DNA of 64,000 nt from Spongiactinospora sp. TRM90649 (GTDB taxonomy: Bacteria; Actinomycetota; Actinomycetes; Streptosporangiales; Streptosporangiaceae), in contig NZ_JARLTC010000007.1 in NCBI RefSeq assembly GCF_029382225.1, positions 62,001-126,000 of the forward strand, written 5' to 3'. Below, piece after piece: positions 35,586-45,108 of the stretch. Under the pieces are notes generated by a model. It was not told the origin of the DNA and did not search any database. It worked only from the letters and a program-made list of their open reading frames with translations. Position numbers and translations under genes: made by a program. Within the stretch, counting starts at the first letter, position 1, and each line of letters starts with the position of its first letter.

Positions 35586-36713
35586 CTATCGCCTGGGTGG
35601 GGAAAGCGGGAGCCGCACTCTGAAGACCGCGCCTTTTCGTATGTCCCGGCCGGTACGAGCGGTCACCTCGCCGCCGTGCGCGGCGGCGATCGCGGCGACG
35701 ATGGACAGCCCCAGCCCCGCCCCGCCCGTACGGCGCCCGCCCACCGAAACCGTGTGCTCGGCCCGGTAGAACCGCTGGAAGACCAGCCCGGCCTGCTCCT
35801 CGGTCAGCCCCGGGCCCTCGTCGGCGACCTCGACCACCGCGTGGCCGTCCTCCACCCCGACCCACACCCGTGCCCCCGTGCCCTCCGGCGTGTGGTCGAG
35901 CACGTTGGCCAGCAGGTTCCCCACCGCCTGGCGCAGCCGGGCCGCGTCGCCCGGCACCACGACCGGCCCCTCGTGGTCGAGCGACAGCGGGCGGCCGGGG
36001 TCGATCGCCAGCGTGTCGGCCACCGCCTCGGCGGCCAGCTCGGTCAGCTCCACCGGGGCTCGCTCCAGCGGGCGGCCCTGGTCGAGCCTGGCCAGCAGCA
36101 GCAGCTCGTCCACCAGCGCCCCCATCCGGGTCGCCTCGGCCTCGATCCGGCTCATCGCCTTGGCCAGCCCGGCCTGGTCGCCCGCCGCCCCGCGCCGGAA
36201 CAGCTCGGCGTAGCCGCGGATGGTGGCCACGGGGGTGCGCAGCTCGTGGGAGGCGTCGGCGACGAAGCGGCGCAGCCGGTCCTCCGACGCCTCCCGTTCG
36301 CGGAACGCGCCCTCGATCTGGCCGAGCATCGCGTTCAGCGCGGCGCCGAGCCGTCCGACCTCGGTGCCCGGCCTTCCGGGCTCGACGCGGCGGCCCAGGT
36401 CGCCGCCGCCGATGGCCGCCGCCGTCGCCACGATCCGGTCCAGCGGGCGCAGCCCGGCGCGGATCAGGCGGGCCGCGACCAGGGTCAGGCAGACCAGCGC
36501 GGCCACGGACGAGCCCACCAGCACCAGCGCCACGCGTTCTGACAGCTCGTCGTAGGCGGCGCGGACCTCGCCTGGCGTGCTCAGTTCGAGCAGCCGCGAG
36601 CCGCCGGGGCCGCGCCAGTCCTGGATCGCGCCGAACGTCGCGCCCGCCGCGACCGCCAGGGCCACCGCGAGCAGCCCCACCATCGTCACCACCAGCCGGG
36701 TGCGCAGCGACAC
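35586..36713 (-). CDS. sensor histidine kinase (TrcS/PrrB-like)
   Basis: A 375-residue kinase: helix 1 at about 8-28, a sensor loop of about 35 residues, helix 2 at about 60-82, then HAMP ([20 protein letters not shown]), the H-box [20 protein letters not shown], the N-box [19 protein letters not shown] and G-boxes [14 protein letters not shown] and [23 protein letters not shown] at 36713 starts 4 nt after the regulator stop. With the upstream regulator and the divergent MMPL transporter it likely forms a signal-responsive export or envelope-lipid module. Confidence 0.93.
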   Translation of the reverse strand: MSLRTRLVVTMVGLLAVALAVAAGATFGAIQDWRGPGGSRLLELSTPGEVRAAYDELSERVALVLVGSSVAALVCLTLVAARLIRAGLRPLDRIVATAAAIGGGDLGRRVEPGRPGTEVGRLGAALNAMLGQIEGAFREREASEDRLRRFVADASHELRTPVATIRGYAELFRRGAAGDQAGLAKAMSRIEAEATRMGALVDELLLLARLDQGRPLERAPVELTELAAEAVADTLAIDPGRPLSLDHEGPVVVPGDAARLRQAVGNLLANVLDHTPEGTGARVWVGVEDGHAVVEVADEGPGLTEEQAGLVFQRFYRAEHTVSVGGRRTGGAGLGLSIVAAIAAAHGGEVTARTGRDIRKGAVFRVRLPLSPPRR

Positions 36714-36716
36714 CGT

Positions 36717-37406
36717 TCACTCCTTCCTGGGCAGGCGCAGCACGTAACCGACGCGGGGGACCGTGTGGATCAGCGGCGGCCCGGTGGCGTCCACCTTGCG
36801 GCGCAGGTAGCTGATGTAGGTCTGGACGACGCCGTCGTTGCCGCCGAAGTCGTACTCCCACACGTGGTCGAGGATCTGGCGCTTGGTCATCACCCGCCCG
36901 GCGTTGGTCAGCAGGAAGCGCAGCAGCTTGAACTCTGTGGGGGTGAGGTCGAGCAGCGCGCCCGCCCGCCGTACCTCGTAGGCGTCGTCGTCGATGACCA
37001 GGTCCGCGAACGACGACCGGCCGCGCTGGGGCTCGCCCCGCCCCCCGGTACGGCGCAGCACGGCCCGCACCCGCTCGACCAGTTCCTCCAGGCTGAACGG
37101 CTTGGTCACGTAGTCGTCGCCGCCCGCGCGCAGCCCGCCGACGCGGTCCTCGGTGGCGTCCCGCGCGGTCAGGAAGACCACCGGGACGTCCGATCCGCTC
37201 TGACGGAGGCGGCGGCAGACCTCGGTGCCGAGCACGTCGGGGAGCATCACGTCCAGCACGATCAGGTCGGGGCGGAACGTGCCGGTCATGGCGATCGCCG
37301 ACGCCCCGGTGGGCGCGATCGCCGTCGCGTATCCCTCGTACCGCAACGCGGTGGCGACCAGATCGGCGAGATAGGGCTCGTCGTCCACGACCAGAATCCG
37401 GCTCAC
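36717..37406 (-). CDS. OmpR-family response regulator (TrcR/PrrA-like)
   Basis: A 229-residue regulator: receiver (about 1-118) with ILVVDDEPYL, phospho-Asp in PDLIVLDVMLPD, VVFLTARD and DDYVTKPFSLEE, then a winged-helix effector domain with LTPTEFKLLRFLLTNAGRVM and ending IHTVPRVGYVLRLPRKE. GTG at 37406 starts exactly at the first receiver strand; the open frame upstream crosses the promoter region. It is co-transcribed with the kinase downstream and divergent from the MMPL gene 120 bp away, a likely target. Confidence 0.93.
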   Translation of the reverse strand: MSRILVVDDEPYLADLVATALRYEGYATAIAPTGASAIAMTGTFRPDLIVLDVMLPDVLGTEVCRRLRQSGSDVPVVFLTARDATEDRVGGLRAGGDDYVTKPFSLEELVERVRAVLRRTGGRGEPQRGRSSFADLVIDDDAYEVRRAGALLDLTPTEFKLLRFLLTNAGRVMTKRQILDHVWEYDFGGNDGVVQTYISYLRRKVDATGPPLIHTVPRVGYVLRLPRKE

Positions 37407-37525
37407 CCGTCCCAGTCTGGCCCGCCGGCTGCCGGATGACCCATAGCGAACCCCATAGAGAACTATGTGAATGCCCGCAGAGCGCGCACAGAGCGCCTGA
37501 AGATCGTTTTGTTGCACTCGGGGGC

Positions 37526-39685
37526 ATGGAGAAGCTCTCTGCCTTCGTGCTGCGGCGCAAGGGACTCGTCGCGCTGCTCGCCGCGCTCGGCCTGCTGGCC
37601 GGGCTGGCCGCCACCCCGTTCGCGATCCAGCGGCTCTCTGAGGAGTACGCGCATCCCGGGGTGCCCGCCTACGAGGCCAACCGGGAGATCGTCCGGATCT
37701 TCGGCAACGGCGGCGCCCAGCGTCCCTTCGTGCCCGTGATCGTGCTGCCGCCGGGGCGTGACGCCCGCACGGCCGCCGCGCGGATCACCGCCGCGTTCGA
37801 CGCCGTGACGGCCCGGCTGCCGAACGCCCGCGTCGTGTCGTACCCGATGACCGGCGACCCCCGCCTGATCGGCGCGGACGGCCGGACCACCTTCGGCCTG
37901 GTCTTCCCGGGCCCCGCCTCCGACGGCGCGCCGCCCGGCATGGGCATCGGCGAGGCGCCCGACGAGGGCCCGCTGATCGCCGAGGCGATGACCCCGCACC
38001 TGCCGCCGGGGACCGTCGTGCGCGTCACGGGCGTGGACACCCTGGTGCCGGGTGTGGACGCGGGCGGCATCGACGTGCCCGCCAAGATCGGCATCGGCGT
38101 GCTGGCGGCGGTGGTCGTGCTGCTCCTGGTGTTCCGCTCGGCGCTGGCCCTGGTGCCGCTGCTGATCGCGACTCTCGCGATCTTTTTGGCCTTCCTGGTG
38201 ATCCTGCTGCTCACCCTGGTCATGACCGTGCACGACGTGGCCCTGACCACCATGCCGCTGCTCGGTCTCGGCATCGCGGTGGACTACTCGCTGCTGCTGG
38301 TCGCGCGCTGGCGCGAGGAGCAGGCGGCCGGGCACCGGGGCGACGAGGCCGTGCGCCGGGCGATGGCCGGCGCGGGGCGCGCGGTGCTGTTCAGCGGCCT
38401 CGCGGTGGCGGTGGGACTGGCCACCATGGTGGTGCTGCCGGTGCCGTTCCTGCGCAGTCTGGGGCTGGCCGGGATGATCATTGCGGCGGTGAGCGTGCTG
38501 GCCACCCTCACCGTGCTGCCGGTGCTGCTGGCCCTCACCGGCCGCCGGCTGGACCGCCGGGCGGGCTCCGGTGACCGGTTCGCCGGTGAGGCAAGGGCGG
38601 GAAGGGCCTGGTCGGCGTGGGCGCGCCTGGTCGTACGGCGGCGCGTGCCCGCCGCGCTCGGCGCGGGCGCGCTGCTGGCCGCGCTGGCCGTCGCCGGGCT
38701 GGGCATCGACCTGGGGCTGCCGCAGAGCCGCGACCTGCTGCCCACCGGCCCCGGCCGGGACGGCCTGACCGCGCTCACCTCGGCGGGCGTGCCGTCCGGG
38801 GCGATCACCCCCATCGAGGTCATGGTGACCGGCGACCCCGGCGTGGCCGCCGGCCGCCTCCGCGCGGTGGAGGGCGTGTCCGCCGTGCTCGCGCCGGAAG
38901 CGCCGTCCTGGCGGCGCGGACACACGGCGGTGCTGTCCGTGCTGCCGGTGGCCGAGAGCGGCACGCCGGAGGGGGCGGCCACGATCGAGCGGGTGCGCGC
39001 CGCCGTGCCGCAGGCGCGGGTCGGTGGCTACGCGGCCCAGAGCCTGGACTACCTGGACCACGCCTACGGCGCGTTCCCCTGGATGCTCGCGCTGATCGGC
39101 CTGGTCACCTTCGTGATGCTGGCCAGGGCGTTCCGCTCGCTGCTGCTCCCGCTCAAGGCCATCGCGCTGAACCTGCTCTCGCTGGGCGCGGTGCTCGGCG
39201 CGATGGTGCTGCTCTGGCAGTTCGGCTGGGGCACCAGGGAACTGCTGGACATCCAGCCCACCGGCTCGATCGGGGAGTACGTGCCGTTGACCGTCTTCGC
39301 CTTCCTCTACGGCCTCAGCATGGACTATGAGGTCTTCATCCTGGCCAGGATGCGCGAGGAGTACGACAGGACCGGCGACACGCACCGGGCGGTCGTCGAG
39401 GGCGTCGGCCGTACCGGGCGGCTGGTCACCCTTGCCGCGCTGATCCTTTTCATCTCCTTCGCCGCGCTGGCGATGACCCCGGAACTCGACGTCAAGGTGT
39501 TCGCCAGCGGCCTCGCCCTCGGCATCCTGCTCGACGCGACGCTGATCCGCGGCGTGCTCGTCCCCGCCGTCGTGGCCGCCATGGGCGAGTGGAACTGGTG
39601 GCTCCCCGGCTGGGCCGCGCGCCTGCTGCTCGTCCGGCGGCCCTCGCCGTCGCCCGCCGAACCCGCCCGGACATCATTGAGGTGA
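37526..39685 (+). CDS. MMPL-family RND transporter
   Basis: A 719-residue transporter with the MMPL/RND layout: helix 1 (about 12-30), a periplasmic loop, a block of five or six helices containing MPLLGLGIAVDYSLLLVARW (the Asp-Tyr pair used in proton relay) and, in the second half, YGLSMDYEVFILARMREEYD with the matching Asp-Tyr pair. Substrates of the family are envelope lipids and hydrophobic compounds. The ATG at 37526 follows TCGGGGGC; the upstream 30 codons lie in the promoter region. The divergent two-component system probably regulates it. Confidence 0.92.
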   Translation: MEKLSAFVLRRKGLVALLAALGLLAGLAATPFAIQRLSEEYAHPGVPAYEANREIVRIFGNGGAQRPFVPVIVLPPGRDARTAAARITAAFDAVTARLPNARVVSYPMTGDPRLIGADGRTTFGLVFPGPASDGAPPGMGIGEAPDEGPLIAEAMTPHLPPGTVVRVTGVDTLVPGVDAGGIDVPAKIGIGVLAAVVVLLLVFRSALALVPLLIATLAIFLAFLVILLLTLVMTVHDVALTTMPLLGLGIAVDYSLLLVARWREEQAAGHRGDEAVRRAMAGAGRAVLFSGLAVAVGLATMVVLPVPFLRSLGLAGMIIAAVSVLATLTVLPVLLALTGRRLDRRAGSGDRFAGEARAGRAWSAWARLVVRRRVPAALGAGALLAALAVAGLGIDLGLPQSRDLLPTGPGRDGLTALTSAGVPSGAITPIEVMVTGDPGVAAGRLRAVEGVSAVLAPEAPSWRRGHTAVLSVLPVAESGTPEGAATIERVRAAVPQARVGGYAAQSLDYLDHAYGAFPWMLALIGLVTFVMLARAFRSLLLPLKAIALNLLSLGAVLGAMVLLWQFGWGTRELLDIQPTGSIGEYVPLTVFAFLYGLSMDYEVFILARMREEYDRTGDTHRAVVEGVGRTGRLVTLAALILFISFAALAMTPELDVKVFASGLALGILLDATLIRGVLVPAVVAAMGEWNWWLPGWAARLLLVRRPSPSPAEPARTSLR

Positions 39686-39709
39686 GCGATACGGGGGGAG
39701 AAACGCCGG

Positions 39710-42199
39710 ATGGGCGGACGGCGGGGGCGGTTGCGGGTCTACCTGGGGGCGGCCCCCGGGGTGGGCAAGACCTACGCCATGCTCGGCGAGGGACGCAGGG
39801 CGATCTCGCGCGGGCGTGACGTGGTGGTCGGCCTGGCCGAGACGCATGGCCGCGCTCTGACCGCCGCGCTGCTGGAGGACATGGAGATCGTCCCCCGCCG
39901 GACGATCTCCTACCGGGGCACGGCCTTCACCGAGCTGGACGCCGACGCGGTGATCGCCCGCCGTCCGGAGCTGGTGCTGATCGACGAGCTGGCCCACACG
40001 AACGTGCCCGGCTCGCGCAACGCCAAGCGCTGGCAGGACGTGGACGAGGTGCTCGCGGCCGGCATCGACGTGGTCACCACGGTCAACGTGCAGCACCTGG
40101 AGTCGCTGAACGACGTGGTCGAGCGGATCACCGGCGTGACCCAGCGGGAGACCATCCCCGACGAGGTGGTGCGCCGGGCCGACCAGATCGAGCTGGTGGA
40201 CATGTCCCCCGAGGCGCTGCGGCGGCGGATGGCCCACGGCAACGTCTACGCCCCGGAGAAGGTGGACGCCGCGCTGGCGAACTACTTCCGGGTGGGCAAC
40301 CTGACCGCGCTGCGCGAGCTGGCCCTGCTGTGGGTGGCCGGGAGGGTGGACGACCAGCTCGGGCGCTACCGGGCCGAGCATGGCATCGCGGCGACCTGGG
40401 AGGCGCGGGAACGCGTGGTGGTCGCGCTGACCGGCGGCCCGGAGGGGGAGACGCTCATCCGGCGGGCGGCGCGGATCGCCGAGCGGTCCAAGGGCGCCGA
40501 CCTGCTCGCCGTGCACGTCACCCGCGCGGACGGCCTCGCCGGGGCCGACCCCGCCGGCGTCGCCAGGCTGCGCGGCCTGGTCGAGGACCTGGGCGGCGGC
40601 TACCACCAGGTGGTCGGCGACGACGTGCCCGGCGCGCTGCTGGACTTCGCCAAAGGGGTGAACGCCACCCAACTGGTGCTCGGGGCGTCACGGCGGGGGC
40701 GGTTCGCCCAACTGCTGGCGCGCGGCGTCGGCGCGGAGACCATCGCCCGGTCGGGCTCCATCGACGTCCACATGATCCCCCACCCGCAGGCCAGCCGGGG
40801 ACGGCGGCCGGCCCGGCCGCCCACCGCCCTGACCCGCGCCCGGCGGGCGGCCGGGTGGGCGCTCGCGTTGCTCGGGCTGCCGCTGCTGACCGCCGTGCTC
40901 TACGCGCTGCGCGACCGGCTGGCGCTGCCCAGCGAGATCCTGGTGTTCCTGCTGCTGGTCCTCGGGGTCGCGCTGGCCGGGGGGCTGTGGCCCGCGATCA
41001 CCGCGGCGGTGGGCGGGTTCCTGCTGCTCAACTGGTTCTTCACGCCCCCGATCGAGAACTGGACCATAGCCCAGCCGGAGAACCTGTTCGCGCTGATGGC
41101 GTTCGTGGTGGTCGCGGTGGCCGTCAGCGCGACCGTGGACCTGGCCGCGCGGCGCACCAGGGAGGCCGCCCGCGCCGGGGCCGACGCCGAACTGCTCTCC
41201 ACCCTGGCCGGGCACGTGCTGCGCGGTGAGGCGGCGCTGCCGTCCCTGCTGGGGCGCGTGCGCGAGACCTTCGGCTTCGAGTCGGCCACCCTGCTGGAGA
41301 ACACCGGCGGCGCCTGGCGCATCGCCGCCACGAGCGGGGGGCCGCCCGCCGTCACGCCCGCCGCGGCCGACACCGACGTGCCCATCGACGACACCCTCAA
41401 CCTCGCCGCCACCGGCCGCATCCTGCCCGCCGCCGACCGCCGGGTGCTGGCCGCCTTCGCCGCGCAGGCCGCGGTCGCGCTGCGCGAGCAGCGGCTGCGG
41501 GCCGAGGCCGACCAGGCCAAACCGCTGGCCGAGGCGGACCGCATGCGATCTGCCCTGCTCGCGGCCGTCAGCCACGACCTGCGCACCCCGCTGGCCGCGG
41601 CCACCGCCGCCGTGGACGGCCTGCGCGCCACCGACGTCACCTGGAGCCCCGAGGACCGCGCCGAACTCCTCGCCACCGCGCACGAGTCCCTTGCCGAGCT
41701 CGACCACCTGGTGGTCAACCTGCTCGACATGAGCCGCCTGCAGGCCGGTGTGCTGGGCGTCCGGCTCCAGCCGGTCTCCCTGGAGGAGGTCGTGCCCGGC
41801 GTGCGCGGCGGCCCGGAACCCCCGGTGCTGCGCGTACCTCACGACCTGCCCGACGTCGCCGCCGACCCTGTCCTGCTGGAACGGGTCCTGGCCAACCTCA
41901 CCCAGAACGCGGTTCGCTACAGCCCGCCGGGCAGCCCGGTCCACATCACCGCCAGCAGCCACGGCGACCATGTGGAGATCCGCGTCATCGACCGCGGCCC
42001 CGGCATCCCGCCCGACGCCCGCGACCGGGTCTTCCTGCCCTTCCAGCGGCTCGGCGACCGGAACAGCCACAGCGGCGTCGGCCTCGGCCTGGCCCTTTCC
42101 CGGGGGCTCACCGAGGCCATGGGCGGCACCCTGATTCCGGAGGAGACCCCGGGCGGCGGGCTCACGATGATCGTCACCCTGCCGGTGGCCGAGGTCTGA
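39710..42199 (+). CDS. kdpD: KdpD-type osmosensitive potassium sensor kinase
   Basis: An 829-residue sensor kinase. The N-terminal KdpD domain (about 1-210) has a Walker A, LGAAPGVGKTYAMLGEGRR, and LVLIDELAHTNVPGSRNAKR. A universal-stress-protein domain (about 230-350) contains LLAVHVTRADG and VLGASRRGRF. DUF4118-type membrane helices (about 380-480, NWFFTPPIENWTIAQPENLF) follow, then a GAF-like region and a kinase core with LLAAVSHDLRTPLAAATAAV (His), ANLTQNAVRYSPPG and VGLGLALSRGL. In other genomes KdpD pairs with KdpE and controls kdpFABC; neither is adjacent here, so the partner must be elsewhere. It follows the MMPL gene by 24 bp and may share its transcript. Confidence 0.93.
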   Translation: MGGRRGRLRVYLGAAPGVGKTYAMLGEGRRAISRGRDVVVGLAETHGRALTAALLEDMEIVPRRTISYRGTAFTELDADAVIARRPELVLIDELAHTNVPGSRNAKRWQDVDEVLAAGIDVVTTVNVQHLESLNDVVERITGVTQRETIPDEVVRRADQIELVDMSPEALRRRMAHGNVYAPEKVDAALANYFRVGNLTALRELALLWVAGRVDDQLGRYRAEHGIAATWEARERVVVALTGGPEGETLIRRAARIAERSKGADLLAVHVTRADGLAGADPAGVARLRGLVEDLGGGYHQVVGDDVPGALLDFAKGVNATQLVLGASRRGRFAQLLARGVGAETIARSGSIDVHMIPHPQASRGRRPARPPTALTRARRAAGWALALLGLPLLTAVLYALRDRLALPSEILVFLLLVLGVALAGGLWPAITAAVGGFLLLNWFFTPPIENWTIAQPENLFALMAFVVVAVAVSATVDLAARRTREAARAGADAELLSTLAGHVLRGEAALPSLLGRVRETFGFESATLLENTGGAWRIAATSGGPPAVTPAAADTDVPIDDTLNLAATGRILPAADRRVLAAFAAQAAVALREQRLRAEADQAKPLAEADRMRSALLAAVSHDLRTPLAAATAAVDGLRATDVTWSPEDRAELLATAHESLAELDHLVVNLLDMSRLQAGVLGVRLQPVSLEEVVPGVRGGPEPPVLRVPHDLPDVAADPVLLERVLANLTQNAVRYSPPGSPVHITASSHGDHVEIRVIDRGPGIPPDARDRVFLPFQRLGDRNSHSGVGLGLALSRGLTEAMGGTLIPEETPGGGLTMIVTLPVAEV

Positions 42200-42214
42200 G
42201 GCCGCGGTGCGGTG

Positions 42215-42577
42215 TCACATGCCGAGTTCGGACTTGTCCATCACCCGGCGGACCTCGATCGGGTCGTGGCGGGCCTCCGGCAGGCGGGCCGCGATCTCGG
42301 CGGCCCGATCGGCGCTCGCGCAGTCCACCAGGTAGTAGCCCGCCAGCACCTCCTTGGCCTCGGAGAACGGCCCGTCCGTGACGGCGGGCGCGCCCTCCGG
42401 GCCCACGCGGACGGTCCGCGCCCCGAGCGTGGTCAGCCCCTCGGAGGCGACGTACTCCCCCGACGCGACCAGCTCCCGGATCAGCTCCCCGTGGGCGCGG
42501 GCGGTCTCGGCGTGCTCCGCCTCGCCCCAGGTGTTCCAGGTGGCGTGGTTGCCGTAGATCAGCAGCATGTACTTCAC
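42215..42577 (-). CDS. YCII-related domain protein
   Basis: A 120-residue small enzyme-like protein of the YCII/DGPF family: KYMLLIYGNH at the start, TVRVGPEGAPAVTDGPFSEA (the DGPF signature) and VLAGYYLVDCASADRAAEIA. Such proteins are frequently encoded beside ECF sigma factors, but here none is adjacent. Start GTG at 42577 (ATG at 42568 is also possible); no strong ribosome site. The molecular role of the family is undefined. Confidence 0.88.
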   Translation of the reverse strand: MKYMLLIYGNHATWNTWGEAEHAETARAHGELIRELVASGEYVASEGLTTLGARTVRVGPEGAPAVTDGPFSEAKEVLAGYYLVDCASADRAAEIAARLPEARHDPIEVRRVMDKSELGM

Positions 42578-42587
42578 CCGCGCCAGG

Positions 42588-42845
42588 CTACAGACCGCGC
42601 ACGATGGTATCCGCGGCGTGGCGGATCCAGCGGGACTCGGCGTCCGGGCCGGCGTGCGGGCGGGCCAGGGCGGCGAACAGCACGCCGTCGAGCTGGGCGG
42701 CGAACATGCGGGCGGCGTTGGCGGGTCGGCGACTCCGGCGGCGCGCAGGCCGTCCTCGGCCCGGCGCAGGAAACGGGCACTGGCGGCGTCGAGTTCGGCC
42801 CGCAGTTCGGTATGCCGGGTGGCGATCGGGTCCACGGCTGGGCAG
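42588..42845 (-). pseudogene. C-terminal remnant of a TetR-family regulator, frameshifted
   Basis: One frame gives VDPIATRHTELRAELDAASA and RFLRRAEDGLRAAGV. After a shift near 42735, the next frame continues AARMFAAQLDGVLFAALARP and DAESRWIRHAADTIVRGL to the stop at 42588. This is the ligand-binding, C-terminal half of a TetR protein. The DNA-binding half is absent; the start of the next gene on the other strand occupies its place. It is dead by truncation plus frameshift. Confidence 0.7.
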
Positions 42846-42846
42846 G

Positions 42847-44013
42847 ATGGCGAGGGTGAGTGAGGGAGAGGCCCGGGTGCGGGTCGGGGTTTGCCTGTCG
42901 CTGAGCGGGAGGTACGCGGGGTTCGGACGGCAGGCGGGTGAGGCGCTGGCGGCCTGGAGTTCGCTCGATCCCTCCGTGGAACTCGTCGTGGAGGACGACC
43001 GGGGCGAGGCCCGCATACTGGAGGCGCTGCTGCCCAACGTGCTCGCGCGCTGCGACCTCGTGCTCGGCCCCTACGCGACCGGTCTGACACGGGCCGCGGC
43101 GCGGGTCGCCGCCGACGCCGGGCGGTTGCTGTGGAACCACGGCGGGGCCGGTGACGACGTCCAGGCCGCCCATCCCGGGCACCTCATCTCGGTGCCGACC
43201 CCCGCGAGCCGGTACGCCGAGCCGTTCATCGCCCACCTGGCCCGGTCGGCCCCGCCCGCGCCGCTGTGGATCGCCCGGGGGAAGGGCGACTTCGCCCGGC
43301 AGGTGGAACGCGGCGCACGGGAGACCGCGCGCGGCCTCGGCATCGTGGTGGCGGAGGGCGACATGCCGTCCTCCGGCGTATGGGACCTGCTGTGCGCGGG
43401 ATCGTTCGGCGAAGACATCGCGACGGTGAACGCGGCGACGGCGGCCCCCTGCCCGCCCCGCCACGTGTGCGCCACGGCGGCCGGCGTCGGCCGCTTCGGC
43501 ACGGCGGCCGACCGCCCCGAGGGCGTGTACGGCATGGCCCAGTGGGCCGCCCTCGCCATGCGCCCGGAATCCCCCGACCGGACAGGCGACAGGCCGACGG
43601 ACCATCTGCGGGGGGCCCAGGGCCGCGCCGGTTCCCCCGGGCGGGCGGACGGCACGCAGCCGGACGGCACGCGGGGCGGGCGGGTTGTGCCTGCTGGGCG
43701 GGCCGGTCGGGGGGCGTGGGTTGGGCCTTCTGAGGGGGAGTTGGTGGCGGTGTGGCGGCGGGTGCCTGACTACCCGGGCGTGCAGGCCGTGGCGGCAGCG
43801 ATCTTGGCGGTGTACTGTGCTCGGTTGGCCGGGGCCACGGCGCGGGAGGCGCTCTGGGACGTGGCCGCGTCCCTCGACACGCGGACCTTCTTCGGGGCCT
43901 TCCAGGTCGATCCGCGTACCGGAGTGCAGGCCGGGCATGAGAACGTGCTGGTCCGCTGGGTCTCCCGGGGTGAGCGTGCCGTCGTATCCCGGGGTGCGTT
44001 GCGGGCCGGCTGA
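42847..44013 (+). CDS. periplasmic-binding-fold protein (branched-chain amino acid SBP-like), no signal peptide
   Basis: A protein of 388 residues from the ATG at 42847 (GTG at 42856 or 42877 are alternatives). It has the type-1 periplasmic binding fold used by branched-chain amino acid and urea binding proteins: RVGVCLSLSGRYAGFGRQAG, VELVVEDDRGEARILEALLP, VLGPYATGLTRAAARVAADA and late in the protein VPDYPGVQAVAAAILAVYCA. It lacks a signal peptide and lipobox, and a low-complexity insert rich in Gly, Arg and Asp (about 240-295) interrupts it. It may be a cytoplasmic ligand sensor or a decayed solute receptor. It has no permease or ATPase neighbours. Confidence 0.7.
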   Translation: MARVSEGEARVRVGVCLSLSGRYAGFGRQAGEALAAWSSLDPSVELVVEDDRGEARILEALLPNVLARCDLVLGPYATGLTRAAARVAADAGRLLWNHGGAGDDVQAAHPGHLISVPTPASRYAEPFIAHLARSAPPAPLWIARGKGDFARQVERGARETARGLGIVVAEGDMPSSGVWDLLCAGSFGEDIATVNAATAAPCPPRHVCATAAGVGRFGTAADRPEGVYGMAQWAALAMRPESPDRTGDRPTDHLRGAQGRAGSPGRADGTQPDGTRGGRVVPAGRAGRGAWVGPSEGELVAVWRRVPDYPGVQAVAAAILAVYCARLAGATAREALWDVAASLDTRTFFGAFQVDPRTGVQAGHENVLVRWVSRGERAVVSRGALRAG

Positions 44014-44174
44014 CCGTTCCCGCCTTTCGTTTCTTCTCTCCGCCCCCGGCGGCGCCGGACGTTTTCTCGGCTTGGAACGTGCCGCCGACTATCACTACCG
44101 AGAAACTGCGCTAGCATTTCTTGTCGATAACGGTGCGAAACGTGGACATACGCCCTCGGACTTGATAAGTTCGG

Positions 44175-44203
44175 TAGACATGTATTGCCATATGTTTTAA
44201 AAT
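44175..44203 (+). promoter_or_regulatory. consensus-like sigma-70 promoter of the vWA/PP2C/kinase operon
   Basis: TAGACA (44175-44180), 17 bp, then TAAAAT (44198-44203): near-consensus -35 and -10 boxes with ideal spacing, inside a 250-bp A+T-rich island (44014-44264) that stands out from its surroundings. Transcription would start near 44210, about 55 nt before the GTG at 44265. It implies steady expression of the operon by the housekeeping sigma factor. Confidence 0.65.
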
Positions 44204-44264
44204 CGTGTCCTCCCGCGTTGCCTTGGGCGGCGGTGGGCGAGCATGCCCGTGAAAGGACACACCT

Positions 44265-45104
44265 GTGGCTTACACAGTTGAGATAAGCCGGTCGAACCCG
44301 ACCTGTTTCATCTTCCTCATCGACCAGTCGGCGTCCATGAGCGACGCCATCGGCGGTGAGGTGCAGACGAGCAAGGCATCGGTCGTCTCCGACGCCATCA
44401 ACCGATTGCTGACCGAGCTTTCGGTGAAGTGCGCCAAGGAGGAAGGCGTCCGCGACTACTTCCACGTCGCGGTCATCGGCTACGGTCACCGTACCGTCGG
44501 ATCCGCTTTCGGCGGCGCCCTCGCAGGGCGCGATCTCGTCCCGCTCAGCCAGGTCGCCGACAACCCCGCCCGCATCGAGGACCGCGTCAAGAAGGTGCCC
44601 GACGGCGCCGGCGGCCTGATCGAGACCACCGTCCGCTTCCCCATCTGGATGGAGCCGGTGGCCAACGGCGGCACGCCCATGCGGCAGGCCCTGGAGTACG
44701 CCCACCAGCTCGTCGACAAGTGGCTGGCCGAGCACCCCGCATGCTTTCCGCCGATCGTCCTCAACCTCACCGACGGCGAGGCCAACGACGGCGACCCCAC
44801 CATCCCGGCCACCAGCATCCGCTCGCAGTCCAGCGCCGACGGCCCGGTACTGCTGTTCAACCTGCACGTCTCCGACGCGGGCGGCCAGCCCGTGACCTTC
44901 CCCGACACCGACGGCGGGCTCCCCGACAGCTACGCCCGCACGCTGTTCGGGATGTCGAGCCCGCTGCCCGAGCACATGCGGTCGTACGCCGCGCAGGAGG
45001 GCTTCACCGTCAACGAGGCGACCCGCGGCTTCGTCTACAACGCCGACATCGTGTCAGTCGTGCAGTTCCTCGACATCGGCACCCGCGCCACCGATCTGCG
45101 GTGA
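44265..45104 (+). CDS. vWA-domain protein, TerY-like
   Basis: A 279-residue von Willebrand factor A protein, cytoplasmic, first gene of a three-gene phosphorylation operon. The MIDAS metal site is intact: Asp20-x-Ser22-x-Ser24 (FLIDQSASM), Thr137 (NGGTPMRQAL) and Asp170 (VLNLTDGEAND). The size and motifs match TerY-type vWA proteins of tellurium-resistance/stress clusters. GTG at 44265 follows AAAGGACACACCT. The next gene begins 4 nt after the stop. The likely role is a Mg-dependent protein-interaction scaffold that is modified by, or recruits, the kinase and phosphatase encoded next. Confidence 0.88.
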   Translation: MAYTVEISRSNPTCFIFLIDQSASMSDAIGGEVQTSKASVVSDAINRLLTELSVKCAKEEGVRDYFHVAVIGYGHRTVGSAFGGALAGRDLVPLSQVADNPARIEDRVKKVPDGAGGLIETTVRFPIWMEPVANGGTPMRQALEYAHQLVDKWLAEHPACFPPIVLNLTDGEANDGDPTIPATSIRSQSSADGPVLLFNLHVSDAGGQPVTFPDTDGGLPDSYARTLFGMSSPLPEHMRSYAAQEGFTVNEATRGFVYNADIVSVVQFLDIGTRATDLR

Positions 45105-45108
45105 CCCG

